Assembly: GCF_033705735.1 (NCBI RefSeq)
Contig: NZ_CP131130.1
Coordinates: forward strand, 2,111,001 to 2,175,000
Source of the DNA: Shinella zoogloeoides
GTDB taxonomy: Bacteria > Pseudomonadota > Alphaproteobacteria > Rhizobiales > Rhizobiaceae
Reading direction: 5' to 3'
Length of the DNA: 64,000 nucleotides
Shown: piece after piece, positions 1 through 8,937 of the stretch
Layout: each line of letters starts with the position of its first letter
Position numbering within the stretch: the stretch's first letter is position 1
Made by a program: the position numbers and the translations under genes
Notes under the pieces: generated by a model
What the model was told of the DNA's origin: nothing
Database searches by the model: none
The model's input: only the letters and a program-made list of their open reading frames with translations

Positions 1-1017
1 CATCTTCATGGCGCGCACGGTCGCGACGATGACAGCGGCATCGGGCTTGAGCCCGGCCTTGCGGCACTTGATGTCGAAGAATTTCTCCGCCCCGAGATCG
101 GCGCCGAAACCGGCCTCCGTCACCACATAGTCGGCAAGCTTCAGCGCCGTCGTGGTGGCGATGACGGAATTGCAGCCATGGGCGATGTTGGCGAAGGGCC
201 CGCCATGCACGAAGGCCGGGTTGTTCTCCAGCGTCTGCACGAGGTTCGGCTGCATGGCGTCCTTGAGCAGCACCGTCATCGCCCCGTCCGCCTTGATGTC
301 GCGGGCGAAGACCGGCGACTTGTCGCGCCGGTAGCCGATGATGATGTTGCCGAGCCGCCTTTCGAGGTCCCTGAGGTCCATCGACAGACAGAGGATCGCC
401 ATCACCTCCGAGGCGACGGTGATGTCGAAGCCCGCCTCGCGCGGATAGCCGTTGGCAACGCCGCCGAGCGAGCAGACGATCTGGCGCAAGGCGCGGTCGT
501 TCATGTCCATCACGCGCCGCCAGGCGATGCGGCGGGTATCGATGTTCTGCTCGTTGCCCCAGTAGATGTGGTTGTCGATCAGCGCGGCGAGCAGGTTGTG
601 CGCCGAGGTGATGGCGTGGAAATCTCCGGTGAAATGGAGGTTCATGTCCTCCATGGGCACGACCTGCGCATAGCCGCCGCCGGCCGCCCCGCCCTTCACG
701 CCGAAGCAGGGGCCGAGCGATGCCTCGCGAATGCAGGTAATGGCCTTCCTGCCGATGCGGTTGAGCCCGTCGCCGAGGCCGACCGTGGTCGTCGTCTTGC
801 CCTCGCCGGCCGGCGTCGGATTGATGGCGGTGACGAGGATCAGCCTGCCGTCGGGCTTGCCCTTCTGCGCGGCGATGAAGCCGGCGGTGATCTTCGCCTT
901 GTCGTGGCCATAGGGCAGAAGCGCTTCCGGCGGGATGCCAAGCTTCGCGCCGATCTCCAGGATAGGCTGCTTCTTCGCGGCGCGGGCGATTTCGATGTCG
1001 GATTTCACGTCGGCCAT
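1..1017 (-). CDS. fhs: Formate--tetrahydrofolate ligase, partial (3' end outside window)
   Basis: The gene starts with ATG at 1015-1017 on the minus strand and runs off the window after 339 codons, out of a usual length of about 555. The enzyme makes 10-formyl-THF from formate, THF and ATP in cytoplasmic one-carbon metabolism. The N-terminus has the family signature, including the P-loop region [12 protein letters not shown] near residue 70 and the conserved stretch [11 protein letters not shown] followed by [11 protein letters not shown]. It is transcribed in the same direction as the operon upstream but separated from it by about 120 bp, so it is probably an independent unit. Identification is firm; the missing C-terminus is only a window effect. 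Confidence 0.95.
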   Translation of the reverse strand, partial: MADVKSDIEIARAAKKQPILEIGAKLGIPPEALLPYGHDKAKITAGFIAAQKGKPDGRLILVTAINPTPAGEGKTTTTVGLGDGLNRIGRKAITCIREASLGPCFGVKGGAAGGGYAQVVPMEDMNLHFTGDFHAITSAHNLLAALIDNHIYWGNEQNIDTRRIAWRRVMDMNDRALRQIVCSLGGVANGYPREAGFDITVASEVMAILCLSMDLRDLERRLGNIIIGYRRDKSPVFARDIKADGAMTVLLKDAMQPNLVQTLENNPAFVHGGPFANIAHGCNSVIATTTALKLADYVVTEAGFGADLGAEKFFDIKCRKAGLKPDAAVIVATVRAMKM

Positions 1018-1136
1018 GCGGTGTGCTCCCCTCAGCATCGCTGCCGCAACCGGGTCTCCTCCCCCGGAGGCGGCATTCGGTCAATACGCAAAGGCGGCGG
1101 GGAATGCTGCTCGCAATCCCCGCGAAATCACTGCTG

Positions 1137-2288
1137 TCAGCGTGCCAGCACGTCGCGCATTTCCACAAGGTTCGAGCGCACGCGCAGGATATAGAAGCCC
1201 ATAGTGGCAAGATGCGTCGGCATGATCCAGCCGTCTTCCTTGCCGTTCGAGATGATGGCAGGCTGGATCTTCAGCGCCGAGCGAAGCTGCGAGATCGTCG
1301 CCTTCCAGAGCGGCTCGATGCCACGCGCCTTGATGACCGCCTCGAAGTCCGCGCCGGAGGCCGAGAGGATGCCATAATAACCGTAGAGCTGGCCATAGGC
1401 GAACCAGAAGCGGTCGTCCGCCCGCGTGTCGAACCAGCCGCCATTTTGGAATTCCGACTGCTTCCGAATAATGTCGGAAGTCGAGCCGATGTCGTTGGTG
1501 ATGCGGTCGAGGAATTCGATCAGGTTGTCGGAGCGGCCGTCGAAGATGGCGTCGCAGGCTTCGAGCGAGGCGTTGAACTTGCGCAGGTCCGCCATCGCCG
1601 TGCGGTAGTAGTTCGGCGTCGGCGTCTTGGGCAGCAGCGAATCCGAGCCGAAATACCAGGTCTCCTCGTCGAACTGCAGGTTACCGCGGGCGCGCTGGAG
1701 GTCGGCGTTGATGCCGGAGGTGCCGCGCACGCGGCCAAGCGCATCGACCAATTCCACCGCCGTGCGCCGGACCGCCTGGTTGACGCCGCGCTGGAAGGAC
1801 GCCTTGTTGTCGAACCACGGCGTCTTGTCCCAGTCGAGCCCGAAGAGCCCGAGCTTGTAGAGCAGCATGGAGGAGATCCAGGCGTTCTGGTTGACGTTGA
1901 AGTCGATGAGGTCGGCCGTCACGTCGACGATCGCCGAGCGCACGCAGGTCTTCGGCTCCGGCTCGGCAAGATCGCCCGCCGGCGGCGTGGCGGAGGCGGT
2001 GCCGCCGGTAGCGGTGCCCGCATCCTGCTTGCGCTGGCCGAGATTGTAGGCGTTCACATAGTCCGGGTTGAAGCCGCTCCACACCTGGGTCTGCCAGATG
2101 AAATAGGCATAGAAGGCGACAAGCACGACGAGCGCGATGCCGATCGGCCCCTTGATGATCCAGCCGCGGGCGCGATACCAGTTCGCCACCGTCATGAAGG
2201 GCCAGAGAATCCAGGCAATCACCATGCCGATGCCCCGACCGATGGCCGCGAAGATGCGCTGGAAGAAGGCGACGATCGGGTCAAGCAT
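1137..2288 (-). CDS. DUF2333 family membrane-anchored protein
   Basis: 383 residues. The first 35 residues are hydrophobic or amphipathic, a clear transmembrane helix follows at about residues 47-65, and the rest is soluble, so the protein is probably anchored in the inner membrane with a large periplasmic domain. A low-complexity Ala/Gly/Thr linker lies near residue 95. I recognise it as a DUF2333-type protein from memory of the family; its function is unknown. It is the last gene of a five-gene minus-strand operon, and its start overlaps the stop of the preceding gene by 8 nt, which implies translational coupling. The partners are an AAA+ ATPase and a coiled-coil protein, so a membrane-attached ATPase complex is plausible but inferred. 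Confidence 0.8.
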   Translation of the reverse strand: MLDPIVAFFQRIFAAIGRGIGMVIAWILWPFMTVANWYRARGWIIKGPIGIALVVLVAFYAYFIWQTQVWSGFNPDYVNAYNLGQRKQDAGTATGGTASATPPAGDLAEPEPKTCVRSAIVDVTADLIDFNVNQNAWISSMLLYKLGLFGLDWDKTPWFDNKASFQRGVNQAVRRTAVELVDALGRVRGTSGINADLQRARGNLQFDEETWYFGSDSLLPKTPTPNYYRTAMADLRKFNASLEACDAIFDGRSDNLIEFLDRITNDIGSTSDIIRKQSEFQNGGWFDTRADDRFWFAYGQLYGYYGILSASGADFEAVIKARGIEPLWKATISQLRSALKIQPAIISNGKEDGWIMPTHLATMGFYILRVRSNLVEMRDVLAR

Positions 2289-3582
2289 TGGGGTCGTCCT
2301 CTCTGATGCCGAAGAGTTTCCTGCGGAATGCAGCCTTGTCTTGCAGATAGGTTCGCGTCAACGTCGCAACAACGTATTCGCGGAACTTTTCGCTGTAGTG
2401 CTCGTAGGCGGAATAGAAGCCCTGCTTGTCGAAGACGAAGCGCGACACGAAGTCATGGGGAACCATCTGCGAAATCAGCCGGTTGACCAGCCACTGGTCC
2501 GGGTGGTCGGGCGCGGCGCGCACGAGGAGGAAGCGCCGATCGGGCGCGACCTCGTCGATCTTGATCTCGCCGGTCGTCGCGACCGTCCGCATCGCCTCCT
2601 GCAGGAAGGGATAGGTGCCCTCCTCGGCCACCAGCGCGGCGTTGCGATGCATCCAGGTCTGCAGCCAGATGCGGTCGGCCTTTTCAAGGTCGGCGGTCGG
2701 GTCGCTCCGGTTGACGAGGCCGGCGACGGTCATGTCCGCCCTGTGCTGGAAGAGGCCCGACGGCTCCACCCACGAGGCCCGCGGCAGCTCCAGCCGCTTG
2801 GTCGAGGCGAGGAAATCGAAGATGCGCCGGTGATCGTCGAGCGCGATGTAGCTCACCTGCCACGGCCGCGAGCGGCGGAAGCCGGGCACGCTGGGGTCGC
2901 AGATCACCGTCGTCGTCCGGTCGTCGAGGAAGACGAAGACCCCGCCGAAATGGTTCGCCCAATAGGCCTCGTGGCGGAAGACGAGCTGGTCCGGCACCAG
3001 CGCGTTCTGGCGGATGTCGCCGGTCTGCCTGGCAAGCTCCACCATGCGGTTCAGCATCGCGTCGTCCGCCCAGGCGTTCGGCACGGTCTTCAGCCGGTCG
3101 ACCAGCCCGCGCAGCTCGGCCGCCTTGCCGAGCATGTCCTCGGCCGAGAGCACCCTGAAGCGCACCTCGTTGATCGAGAGCAGGTCGTCGATATCGTTGA
3201 CGACGGAGACGGAATCCTCGATCTCGCCATAGAGCGCGTCGCGGATGGTGATCGCGTTGATCGCCCTTGCATTGGCCGAGAAGAACTCGTGCATCAGCGC
3301 GGCCGTGTTGGAAAAGCTCGTATGCACCACCGGCAGGTTCACCTGGTCGGGCGTCATGATGACGAAGCGCCGGTTGACCCGGTTGGGATCGAGATAGTCC
3401 CGGTCGCCGAGCTCGTCGGCGATTTCCGGCGAAAAGCCGGTCATGTCGATACGGAAGCTCGGAAGCCCGGTGCGCCGCATCCCGAACCCGTCCAGCGCCT
3501 TGTTGTAGCGCTCGACCAGATGCGGCTCATCGACCGGCAGCAGCCGCCCGTAGATCAATTCGGCTTCGAGGAGGCGTTTCAT
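2281..3582 (-). CDS. Conserved protein of unknown function (DUF6638-like), AAA+ operon
   Basis: 433 residues, no signal peptide and no membrane helix, so probably cytoplasmic. I think it belongs to the DUF6638 group found in rhizobia, but that name is from memory. No catalytic motif is apparent. Visible features are an acidic segment around residues 110-130 (IEDSVSVVNDIDDLL) and a mostly alpha-helical composition. The gene lies 10 nt downstream of the AAA+ ATPase gene and overlaps the DUF2333 gene by 8 nt, so all three should be made from one transcript in fixed ratio. A role as an adaptor or structural partner of the ATPase is inferred from this context only. Confidence 0.7.
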   Translation of the reverse strand: MKRLLEAELIYGRLLPVDEPHLVERYNKALDGFGMRRTGLPSFRIDMTGFSPEIADELGDRDYLDPNRVNRRFVIMTPDQVNLPVVHTSFSNTAALMHEFFSANARAINAITIRDALYGEIEDSVSVVNDIDDLLSINEVRFRVLSAEDMLGKAAELRGLVDRLKTVPNAWADDAMLNRMVELARQTGDIRQNALVPDQLVFRHEAYWANHFGGVFVFLDDRTTTVICDPSVPGFRRSRPWQVSYIALDDHRRIFDFLASTKRLELPRASWVEPSGLFQHRADMTVAGLVNRSDPTADLEKADRIWLQTWMHRNAALVAEEGTYPFLQEAMRTVATTGEIKIDEVAPDRRFLLVRAAPDHPDQWLVNRLISQMVPHDFVSRFVFDKQGFYSAYEHYSEKFREYVVATLTRTYLQDKAAFRRKLFGIREDDPNA

Positions 3583-3592
3583 GCGGGCGTCC

Positions 3593-5503
3593 TCACCACC
3601 GCCCCTCCGCCTTCATCGTCTCGATCTCGCGGACCGCCTTCTCGCGCTGACGTTCGCGGCGGATGATGTCGGAGACGGCGGCGTCGTCGGATTTGTCGGT
3701 GTAGCGGAATTCCGAATCGGCGTAGCGGTTGATCTCCTGCAGCACCATTTCCATGGTGATCGGCCCGCGCAGCTCCTCGATCATCGCCTTCTTCTCGTCG
3801 TAGCTCCTGTGCATGAAGGCATCGGCCGTGGCGAACCAGTCGTCCGGCAGCTCCACGTCCATGGCGCGCATCTTGATCGCATCGGTGATGTTCTTGATGG
3901 CGCGGCCGGTGAAGCGCGGCTCGGCGACCTTGATGGCGTGCAGGTAGCCGCCGATATCCTCCAGCGTGCGGATCGCGCCGTGCTCCTTCTCATGGCGCTC
4001 CCAGACGGCGAGAAGCCCCTCTTCCTGCGGACGCGCATGCTGGCCATAGGAATTGGAGACAGCGCGCTGGATCTCCTGTCCTTCGAACAGCGTGTGCCCG
4101 CCGAGCGGGATCGAATGGTTCCGGCCGACGAGCAGCGCGAAGATGTCGATATAGTCGTCCTCGGTCTGCGGCCCGTCGACCAGCCAGCGGGCGCCGGCGC
4201 GCTGGCGCAGCGCATCGTCGACATTCTCGGGATAGTTGGACAACATGCCGAAGGTGCAATTGCCCCGCACCACGGTCGAGGCGCCGGCGAAGCTTTCCAT
4301 CAGCACTGCCGTCACCTCGTGCTGGCCGGCCGAGGCGCGGTCGTCGGAACGCTTGGCGGCGACCTGGTCGACGTCGTCGATGGTGCCGAAGCCGATCGCC
4401 TTGGGGTTCATGACGTTGTTGACGAATTCCTTGCAGTTCTGGCCGGACTTGCCCTGGTAGGACGAGATCTGGTCGACGCCGAAATTCTCGTAGTGAAAGG
4501 CGTAGCCGGCGATCTGGCAGTAATCGTTGACGAGGCCGGCGAGCATCTGGATGAGGATCGTCTTGCCCGTGCCCGGCATGCCGTCGCCGATGAAGGTGAA
4601 GAGGAAGCCGCCGAGCTCGACGAACGGGTTCATCTGCCGCTCGAAATCGTATGCCATCAGCATCTTGGCGAGCTTCATCGCCTGGTACTTGGCGATATGG
4701 TTGCCGATGATCTCGTTCGGCTTCTTGAAGGTCATGACCAGCGGCTTGCGCTTCTGGCCCGGCGCAACGTCGAAGCCGGACAGCGTGAAATCGTCCTGCT
4801 CGATGCGGATATGCGCGTTCTCGAAGCCGGCAAGGCCGGTGAAGCGGGCGCGGCGGCCGATCAGCCCTTCGATGGCAACGCGCGAGAAGGCGCGCGCCCG
4901 GCTGACGAGCGCGCCGTCGTCCGGCGCGCCGGCAAGGGTGCGGTCGAGGCCGGCGACCATGCTTTTCAGCGCATCCTGCGGCGTGTCGAAGACATAGTCC
5001 GGCTCGCCGCCGTCCTCCACCGGCTCGCCCTCGCCCGGCAGCGTCGCGCCGAGATAGGCGGCGAAGGTGAAGGCGGCGATATAGGCGGAGGCCGCCAGCA
5101 GCGCCCGGAAATGATCGGCCTCGGCGCCGGCCAGCGGCGCGGCGAGGTTGCGCGCCTGAAGCCCCTCCAGATCGGTCTGGCGGGAAAAGGCGTCGGTCAC
5201 CGCCAGCGCCACCTGCAGCCCGCGGCGGGCGCGGAACAGCACGGCATGCTGCTGCGGCGAAAGGAGCGGATCGGCGGCGCGCACCGACTGGATCGTCCTT
5301 GCCAGCTCCACCTCGCGCGTGCGGCGCGCGCCCGCGGTCGAGACGGTGGAGACGAAGCGACGGCCGGTGCCGGCGAGCGCCGTGCCGTTCCTGCCGTCGT
5401 CGCTTTCGAGGATGACGAGTTTCGAAACGAGGCTCTGCGCCATCGCCTGGTGCTTGGCGATGTCGTCCTCGTGGATCGTCGTCAGTCCGGCATTGAGGCT
5501 CAT
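3593..5503 (-). CDS. AAA+ family ATPase of unknown system
   Basis: 636 residues. An N-terminal region of about 300 residues without recognised motifs precedes one AAA+ module. Walker A is GDGMPGTGKT at residues 306-315; the Walker B-like stretch is IGFGTIDDVDQ, with the acidic pair around residues 376-377. A sensor-1-like Asn lies in FGMLSNYP, and Arg residues in DDALRQRAGARW are arginine-finger candidates. A further alpha-helical C-terminal domain ends in a charged helix. It is the engine of the operon: the gene starts 1 nt after the stop of the upstream gene and is followed after 10 nt by the next. The substrate is unknown. The module looks more like a remodelling ATPase than a helicase or transporter, but that is inference. 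Confidence 0.85.
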   Translation of the reverse strand: MSLNAGLTTIHEDDIAKHQAMAQSLVSKLVILESDDGRNGTALAGTGRRFVSTVSTAGARRTREVELARTIQSVRAADPLLSPQQHAVLFRARRGLQVALAVTDAFSRQTDLEGLQARNLAAPLAGAEADHFRALLAASAYIAAFTFAAYLGATLPGEGEPVEDGGEPDYVFDTPQDALKSMVAGLDRTLAGAPDDGALVSRARAFSRVAIEGLIGRRARFTGLAGFENAHIRIEQDDFTLSGFDVAPGQKRKPLVMTFKKPNEIIGNHIAKYQAMKLAKMLMAYDFERQMNPFVELGGFLFTFIGDGMPGTGKTILIQMLAGLVNDYCQIAGYAFHYENFGVDQISSYQGKSGQNCKEFVNNVMNPKAIGFGTIDDVDQVAAKRSDDRASAGQHEVTAVLMESFAGASTVVRGNCTFGMLSNYPENVDDALRQRAGARWLVDGPQTEDDYIDIFALLVGRNHSIPLGGHTLFEGQEIQRAVSNSYGQHARPQEEGLLAVWERHEKEHGAIRTLEDIGGYLHAIKVAEPRFTGRAIKNITDAIKMRAMDVELPDDWFATADAFMHRSYDEKKAMIEELRGPITMEMVLQEINRYADSEFRYTDKSDDAAVSDIIRRERQREKAVREIETMKAEGRW

Positions 5504-5504
5504 G

Positions 5505-6653
5505 TCATCCCTCGGTGATTACCTGGTTTCCTGAAATCACATGCACCTTGTAGCTGCCGAAGATGCCCTGCGTCTCGCCGGCGGCATAGAGCGCCTGATA
5601 GGCATCGTGCGGCACGAGCGCATGTTTTTCGTAGGCGCTGACGCCCATGCGGGCGGCTTCGAGATCGTCGGTCTCGATGTGGAACTCCTCCTGCGCGGGC
5701 GTCGAGCTCCAGAAGCCCTTCTGCGCCGGGCGCTCGGCCTTGGAGAACACTTCCTGCACCGTCCAGGTCAGCAGCCAGGCATTTTCCGGCTTGCGCACCT
5801 TGGAGAGGATCTCGTTGACCTTCGCATTGTTCTCGGTGATGCCCGCCGAATAGAACGGCCCGAGCACGATGCGGCGGAGCTGCTTGGGATGCAGCGCCGG
5901 GAAATCCCTGTCGAGATTGGTGGCGATCGTCACCGGCGTCAGCGAATAGGCGCTGTTCTTCAGCGCGAAATCGTCGAAGCGGCTGGCAAGGTCGGGATTG
6001 AGCAGGCCCCCGACGGGCAGCGGGATATCGACGTCCTGATTGAGCTTGCCGTCCTTGGTGACGAGCATGTCGACGACATTGTCGCTCGAATCCTCGATGG
6101 TCGCCATATAGACCATCGGCAGCGTCGCGGTGCCGTCGAAGGCGCCCCAGCAGACGACGTAATAGGGCCGCATGGTCTTCGGGTTGACGGCGACCCGGAT
6201 CGTCTCCGGCAGCACGAAGGGCGAGAAGATGTCGCCCTTGCCGATCTGCTCCAGATAGAGCCGCTCGGCCATGCGCGTCTGGAGATCCGTCGGAAACGCC
6301 TTCTGCCGCAGGATGAAATCGGCCATTTCCGAACGGAGCTGGTCGGCATCGGGCATGGCGGCAAGGCGCTTTTCCGCCCCCTGCCGGTCGTTCTCCAGCT
6401 CCATCACGTTCTGGAAGACGGGAAAGCCGCTTTCGGCGCGCGACACGCGGAACTGCTGGACGAAACCGATGCGGTTCTCCCAGCAGGCGAAGGACGCCCG
6501 CAGCCGGGCGAGATAGGGCATGACCACCTCGCCCACCACGCTGTTGCGGTAGAGCGGGGAATTGCGGTCACCGAGGAAGATCTCGAGCCCGCCGAGGGCG
6601 GAGCGGATGGTGGAGAAATATTGCGCGACGGCGCTGTCGGCGGGGATGCTCAT
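5505..6653 (-). CDS. Hypothetical protein, AAA+ operon
   Basis: 382 residues, not recognised. No signal peptide or obvious membrane segment. Residues about 60-130 are rich in charged helix, and the central part (YYVVCWGAFDG, then MVYMATIEDSSDN) looks like beta structure. It is the second gene of the minus-strand operon. It is separated from the coiled-coil gene upstream by a 187-bp spacer occupied by a long palindromic repeat, and from the AAA+ gene downstream by a single nucleotide, which argues for close co-production with the ATPase. No catalytic motif could be assigned. Confidence 0.65.
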   Translation of the reverse strand: MSIPADSAVAQYFSTIRSALGGLEIFLGDRNSPLYRNSVVGEVVMPYLARLRASFACWENRIGFVQQFRVSRAESGFPVFQNVMELENDRQGAEKRLAAMPDADQLRSEMADFILRQKAFPTDLQTRMAERLYLEQIGKGDIFSPFVLPETIRVAVNPKTMRPYYVVCWGAFDGTATLPMVYMATIEDSSDNVVDMLVTKDGKLNQDVDIPLPVGGLLNPDLASRFDDFALKNSAYSLTPVTIATNLDRDFPALHPKQLRRIVLGPFYSAGITENNAKVNEILSKVRKPENAWLLTWTVQEVFSKAERPAQKGFWSSTPAQEEFHIETDDLEAARMGVSAYEKHALVPHDAYQALYAAGETQGIFGSYKVHVISGNQVITEG

Positions 6654-6673
6654 CGATGAGGCGCCTCATAAAC

Positions 6674-6793
6674 ACCCCCCTCTGCCCTGCCGGGCATCTC
6701 CCCCACAAGGGGGGAGATCGAATCGTGGCACGGCTTTGCCCCAAGCCAATCTCCCCCCTTGTGGGGGAGATGCCCGGCAGGGCAGAGGGGGGT
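6674..6793. repeat. Rhizobial palindromic intergenic repeat (RIME-like), two inverted 45-bp arms
   Basis: The arms at 6674-6718 and 6749-6793 are perfect reverse complements over 45 bp, separated by a 30-bp spacer. Each arm also contains a shorter internal palindrome (CTCCCCCACAAGGGGGGAG). This form resembles the RIME or REP-like elements scattered between genes in Rhizobiaceae. It sits inside an operon and would form a very stable hairpin in the transcript. Confidence 0.85.
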
Positions 6794-6840
6794 AAAACCT
6801 CCTCTCGGCCGCACAGCCAGCAAACTCGTCACAGGCACCA

Positions 6841-7929
6841 TCACGACTTCACGTAGTTCGCGGTATTGTGCTTGTCCATGACGGTCTGGAAGCGGCGGGC
6901 GAAGGCATCGTCCGCGAGCTTCTTGCGGCGCTGGATATCCTGCGTCGCCAGCATGTTCTTCTCGTGCATCTCCAGAAGGTCGCCGATATGGCGCTGGGCG
7001 GCCGAGCCGATGCCGGCCATGGTCTCTTCCGCGGCGGTATCGACCTGCGAGCCGAGCGTGTTGATCTTGTGGGCGACGTCCTGCTGGGCCGCCGTCTTCA
7101 AGGAATCCTCCAGCGCCTTGTAGAGCACGATGCGCTGCTCGGTATCGATGGTCAGCTTATTGATCAGCGTGTTCTGCGCGGCGATCTGGTTGTTGAGCGA
7201 ATCGACGAAGGTCTGGAACATCGAGCTGTAGCGCTCCAGCGTCTGGCTCTCGGCCAGAAGCTCCTGCTCCTTCGCCTGCATCTGGTTGTATTCGGTCGCC
7301 AGTGCCGAGCGCTCGCCTTCCAGGTCCGTGCGGGTCTTCTGGTCCGTCGAGGCGGCGATGCGGTTCTCGAGGTCCATGAGGAGCGGGTTCAGCTCCTCGA
7401 TGCGCTTCTGCGTCGCCTCCAGGTTCGACATCGTGCCCTTGCGGCGCTCGATCACCTGCACGAGGCTCGTCTCGGAGGTCTTGTAGCGCTGGTCGAGGAT
7501 CGACTTCTGCTCCTTGAGGATGCCGACGATCGTGTCGGACTTGGAGAGCAGTTCCTGCAGGTTGCCGGCGAGCGACATGTTGCGCACGCGGTCGGTGCGC
7601 ATGCGCTGCATCTTCTGCTTGGAGAAGATGCCGATGAACTTCTCGTAGCCCGAATAGCTCTTCATGCTCTCGAATTCGGTGCCGAAGATATTCGTCGCAT
7701 CCTCCAGCCCGATGATGAGGTCGGCGATATTGCCCTCCATCACCTTCTGCTGGGCGATGACATCCTGGATGCGCGCATTCTCGATGTCGAAATTGACGTC
7801 GCCGAGCTTGGTGTCCGCCTTGGCGAACTGCTCCAGCACGATGCCGGACTGTTCGAGCTTGCCGCGCATCTCGTTGACGACACTGCGGGTCTTGTCGATC
7901 TCCGCATCGAAATTCTGAAGTGTGGCCAT
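6841..7929 (-). CDS. Long coiled-coil protein, first gene of AAA+ operon
   Basis: 362 residues, almost entirely alpha-helical and rich in Glu, Gln, Lys, Leu and Ala, with heptad-like spacing over about residues 100-250 and again towards the C-terminus. It has no signal peptide or membrane helix. A basic patch lies near residue 110 (FSKQKMQRMRTDRVRN). It is the promoter-proximal gene of the cluster, followed by the inverted repeat and then the ATPase genes. The architecture recalls scaffold proteins such as PspA or TelA-type proteins, but I cannot see a diagnostic motif for either. A structural or membrane-associated role is inferred only from composition. Confidence 0.75.
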   Translation of the reverse strand: MATLQNFDAEIDKTRSVVNEMRGKLEQSGIVLEQFAKADTKLGDVNFDIENARIQDVIAQQKVMEGNIADLIIGLEDATNIFGTEFESMKSYSGYEKFIGIFSKQKMQRMRTDRVRNMSLAGNLQELLSKSDTIVGILKEQKSILDQRYKTSETSLVQVIERRKGTMSNLEATQKRIEELNPLLMDLENRIAASTDQKTRTDLEGERSALATEYNQMQAKEQELLAESQTLERYSSMFQTFVDSLNNQIAAQNTLINKLTIDTEQRIVLYKALEDSLKTAAQQDVAHKINTLGSQVDTAAEETMAGIGSAAQRHIGDLLEMHEKNMLATQDIQRRKKLADDAFARRFQTVMDKHNTANYVKS

Positions 7930-8121
7930 TCTTGTCCCCTTGCACTCTCAACGGCAGACGTCCGCGCCGCCCGATTTATTCCATCGCGGCGACACTATAC
8001 GATTTCGGACGGACAGGAACCCGCCCGAGGGTTTTCCCGCAGAACATGTGGGACACGGCCGACGCACCGCAAGATGGCCGGGGATTTTTTTCGCCGCACG
8101 GCCCGAACGGCCGTACCCGCC

Positions 8122-8709
8122 TCAATCGGCCTGCATGATGTCGTCCCAGTGCCGGCGACAATAGGAAACGTATTTGTCGTTGCCGCCGATCTCCACCTGC
8201 GCGCCTTCCTTCACCACCTTGCCGTCGGCGCCGAGGCGCACGACCATCGTCGCCTTGCGGCCGCAATGGCAGATGGTGCGCACCTCGCGCAGCTCGTCGG
8301 CAAGGGCGAGCAGGGCCTGCGAGCCCGGAAAGAGCTTGCCCTGGAAATCCGTGCGCAGGCCATAGGCCATGACGGGGATGTGCAATCGGTCGGCGACGCG
8401 GGCGAGCTGCCAGACCTGTGCCTCGGTAAGGAACTGCGCCTCGTCGACGAAGATGCAGGCGATCTCCTCCCCGCCGTCGCCGTTGAGGGTCTCGATATGG
8501 CGATAGAGGTCGTCGCTGCGGTCGAAGGCGATGGCGTCCGAGGACAGGCCGATGCGCGAGGAGATGCGGCCCTGCCCGGCGCGGTCGTCGAAGGAGGCGA
8601 TGAAGATCGCCGTGCGCATGCCGCGTTCGCGATAGTTGTAGGACGCTTGCAGGAGCAGCGTCGACTTGCCCGCGTTCATCGTCGCGTAACTGAAATAGAG
8701 CTTGGCCAT
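8122..8709 (-). CDS. tdk: Thymidine kinase
   Basis: 195 residues, the normal size for type II thymidine kinase, which phosphorylates thymidine to dTMP with ATP in the salvage pathway. Visible motifs are the P-loop MNAGKST near the N-terminus, FVDEAQFL (Walker B with the catalytic Glu region), and four zinc-binding cysteine/histidine positions around CHCGRKA and the C-terminal CRRHW. The start at 8707-8709 is chosen because it places MAKLYFSY at the N-terminus and has GGAG just upstream; an upstream in-frame extension to 8787 adds unconserved residues. It is a single gene on the minus strand between the AAA+ operon and choX. Confidence 0.95.
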   Translation of the reverse strand: MAKLYFSYATMNAGKSTLLLQASYNYRERGMRTAIFIASFDDRAGQGRISSRIGLSSDAIAFDRSDDLYRHIETLNGDGGEEIACIFVDEAQFLTEAQVWQLARVADRLHIPVMAYGLRTDFQGKLFPGSQALLALADELREVRTICHCGRKATMVVRLGADGKVVKEGAQVEIGGNDKYVSYCRRHWDDIMQAD

Positions 8710-8937
8710 GATTTTCTCCGTTCCCGCGTCATGGCCCGGCGGGACGCGTTTTTCCAGCCGCAAAGGCCTGAAAACCACAGAAAACAAAGGGGCCCATCCG
8801 TTGCGACATCCATGTGCAAAATTGCGAACAGGGCCGAAATTTATTGGACCTTTCAGAGGCTTCGGGCTACGCCAAGGCGCTTGAAAGCATGTCGTTTTGA
8901 TGATTGGCTAAAACATAGTCATAAGGGGAGCAAAAAC

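Noticed and set aside
6722..6740. TGGCAC...TTTGC resembling a sigma-54 promoter
   Set aside because: The spacing is one base short and it sits in the spacer of the palindromic repeat, with no correctly placed gene downstream on that strand.
6841..7929. Assignment of the coiled-coil protein as TelA or PspA
   Set aside because: Only general helical composition agrees; I could not see a diagnostic motif of either family.
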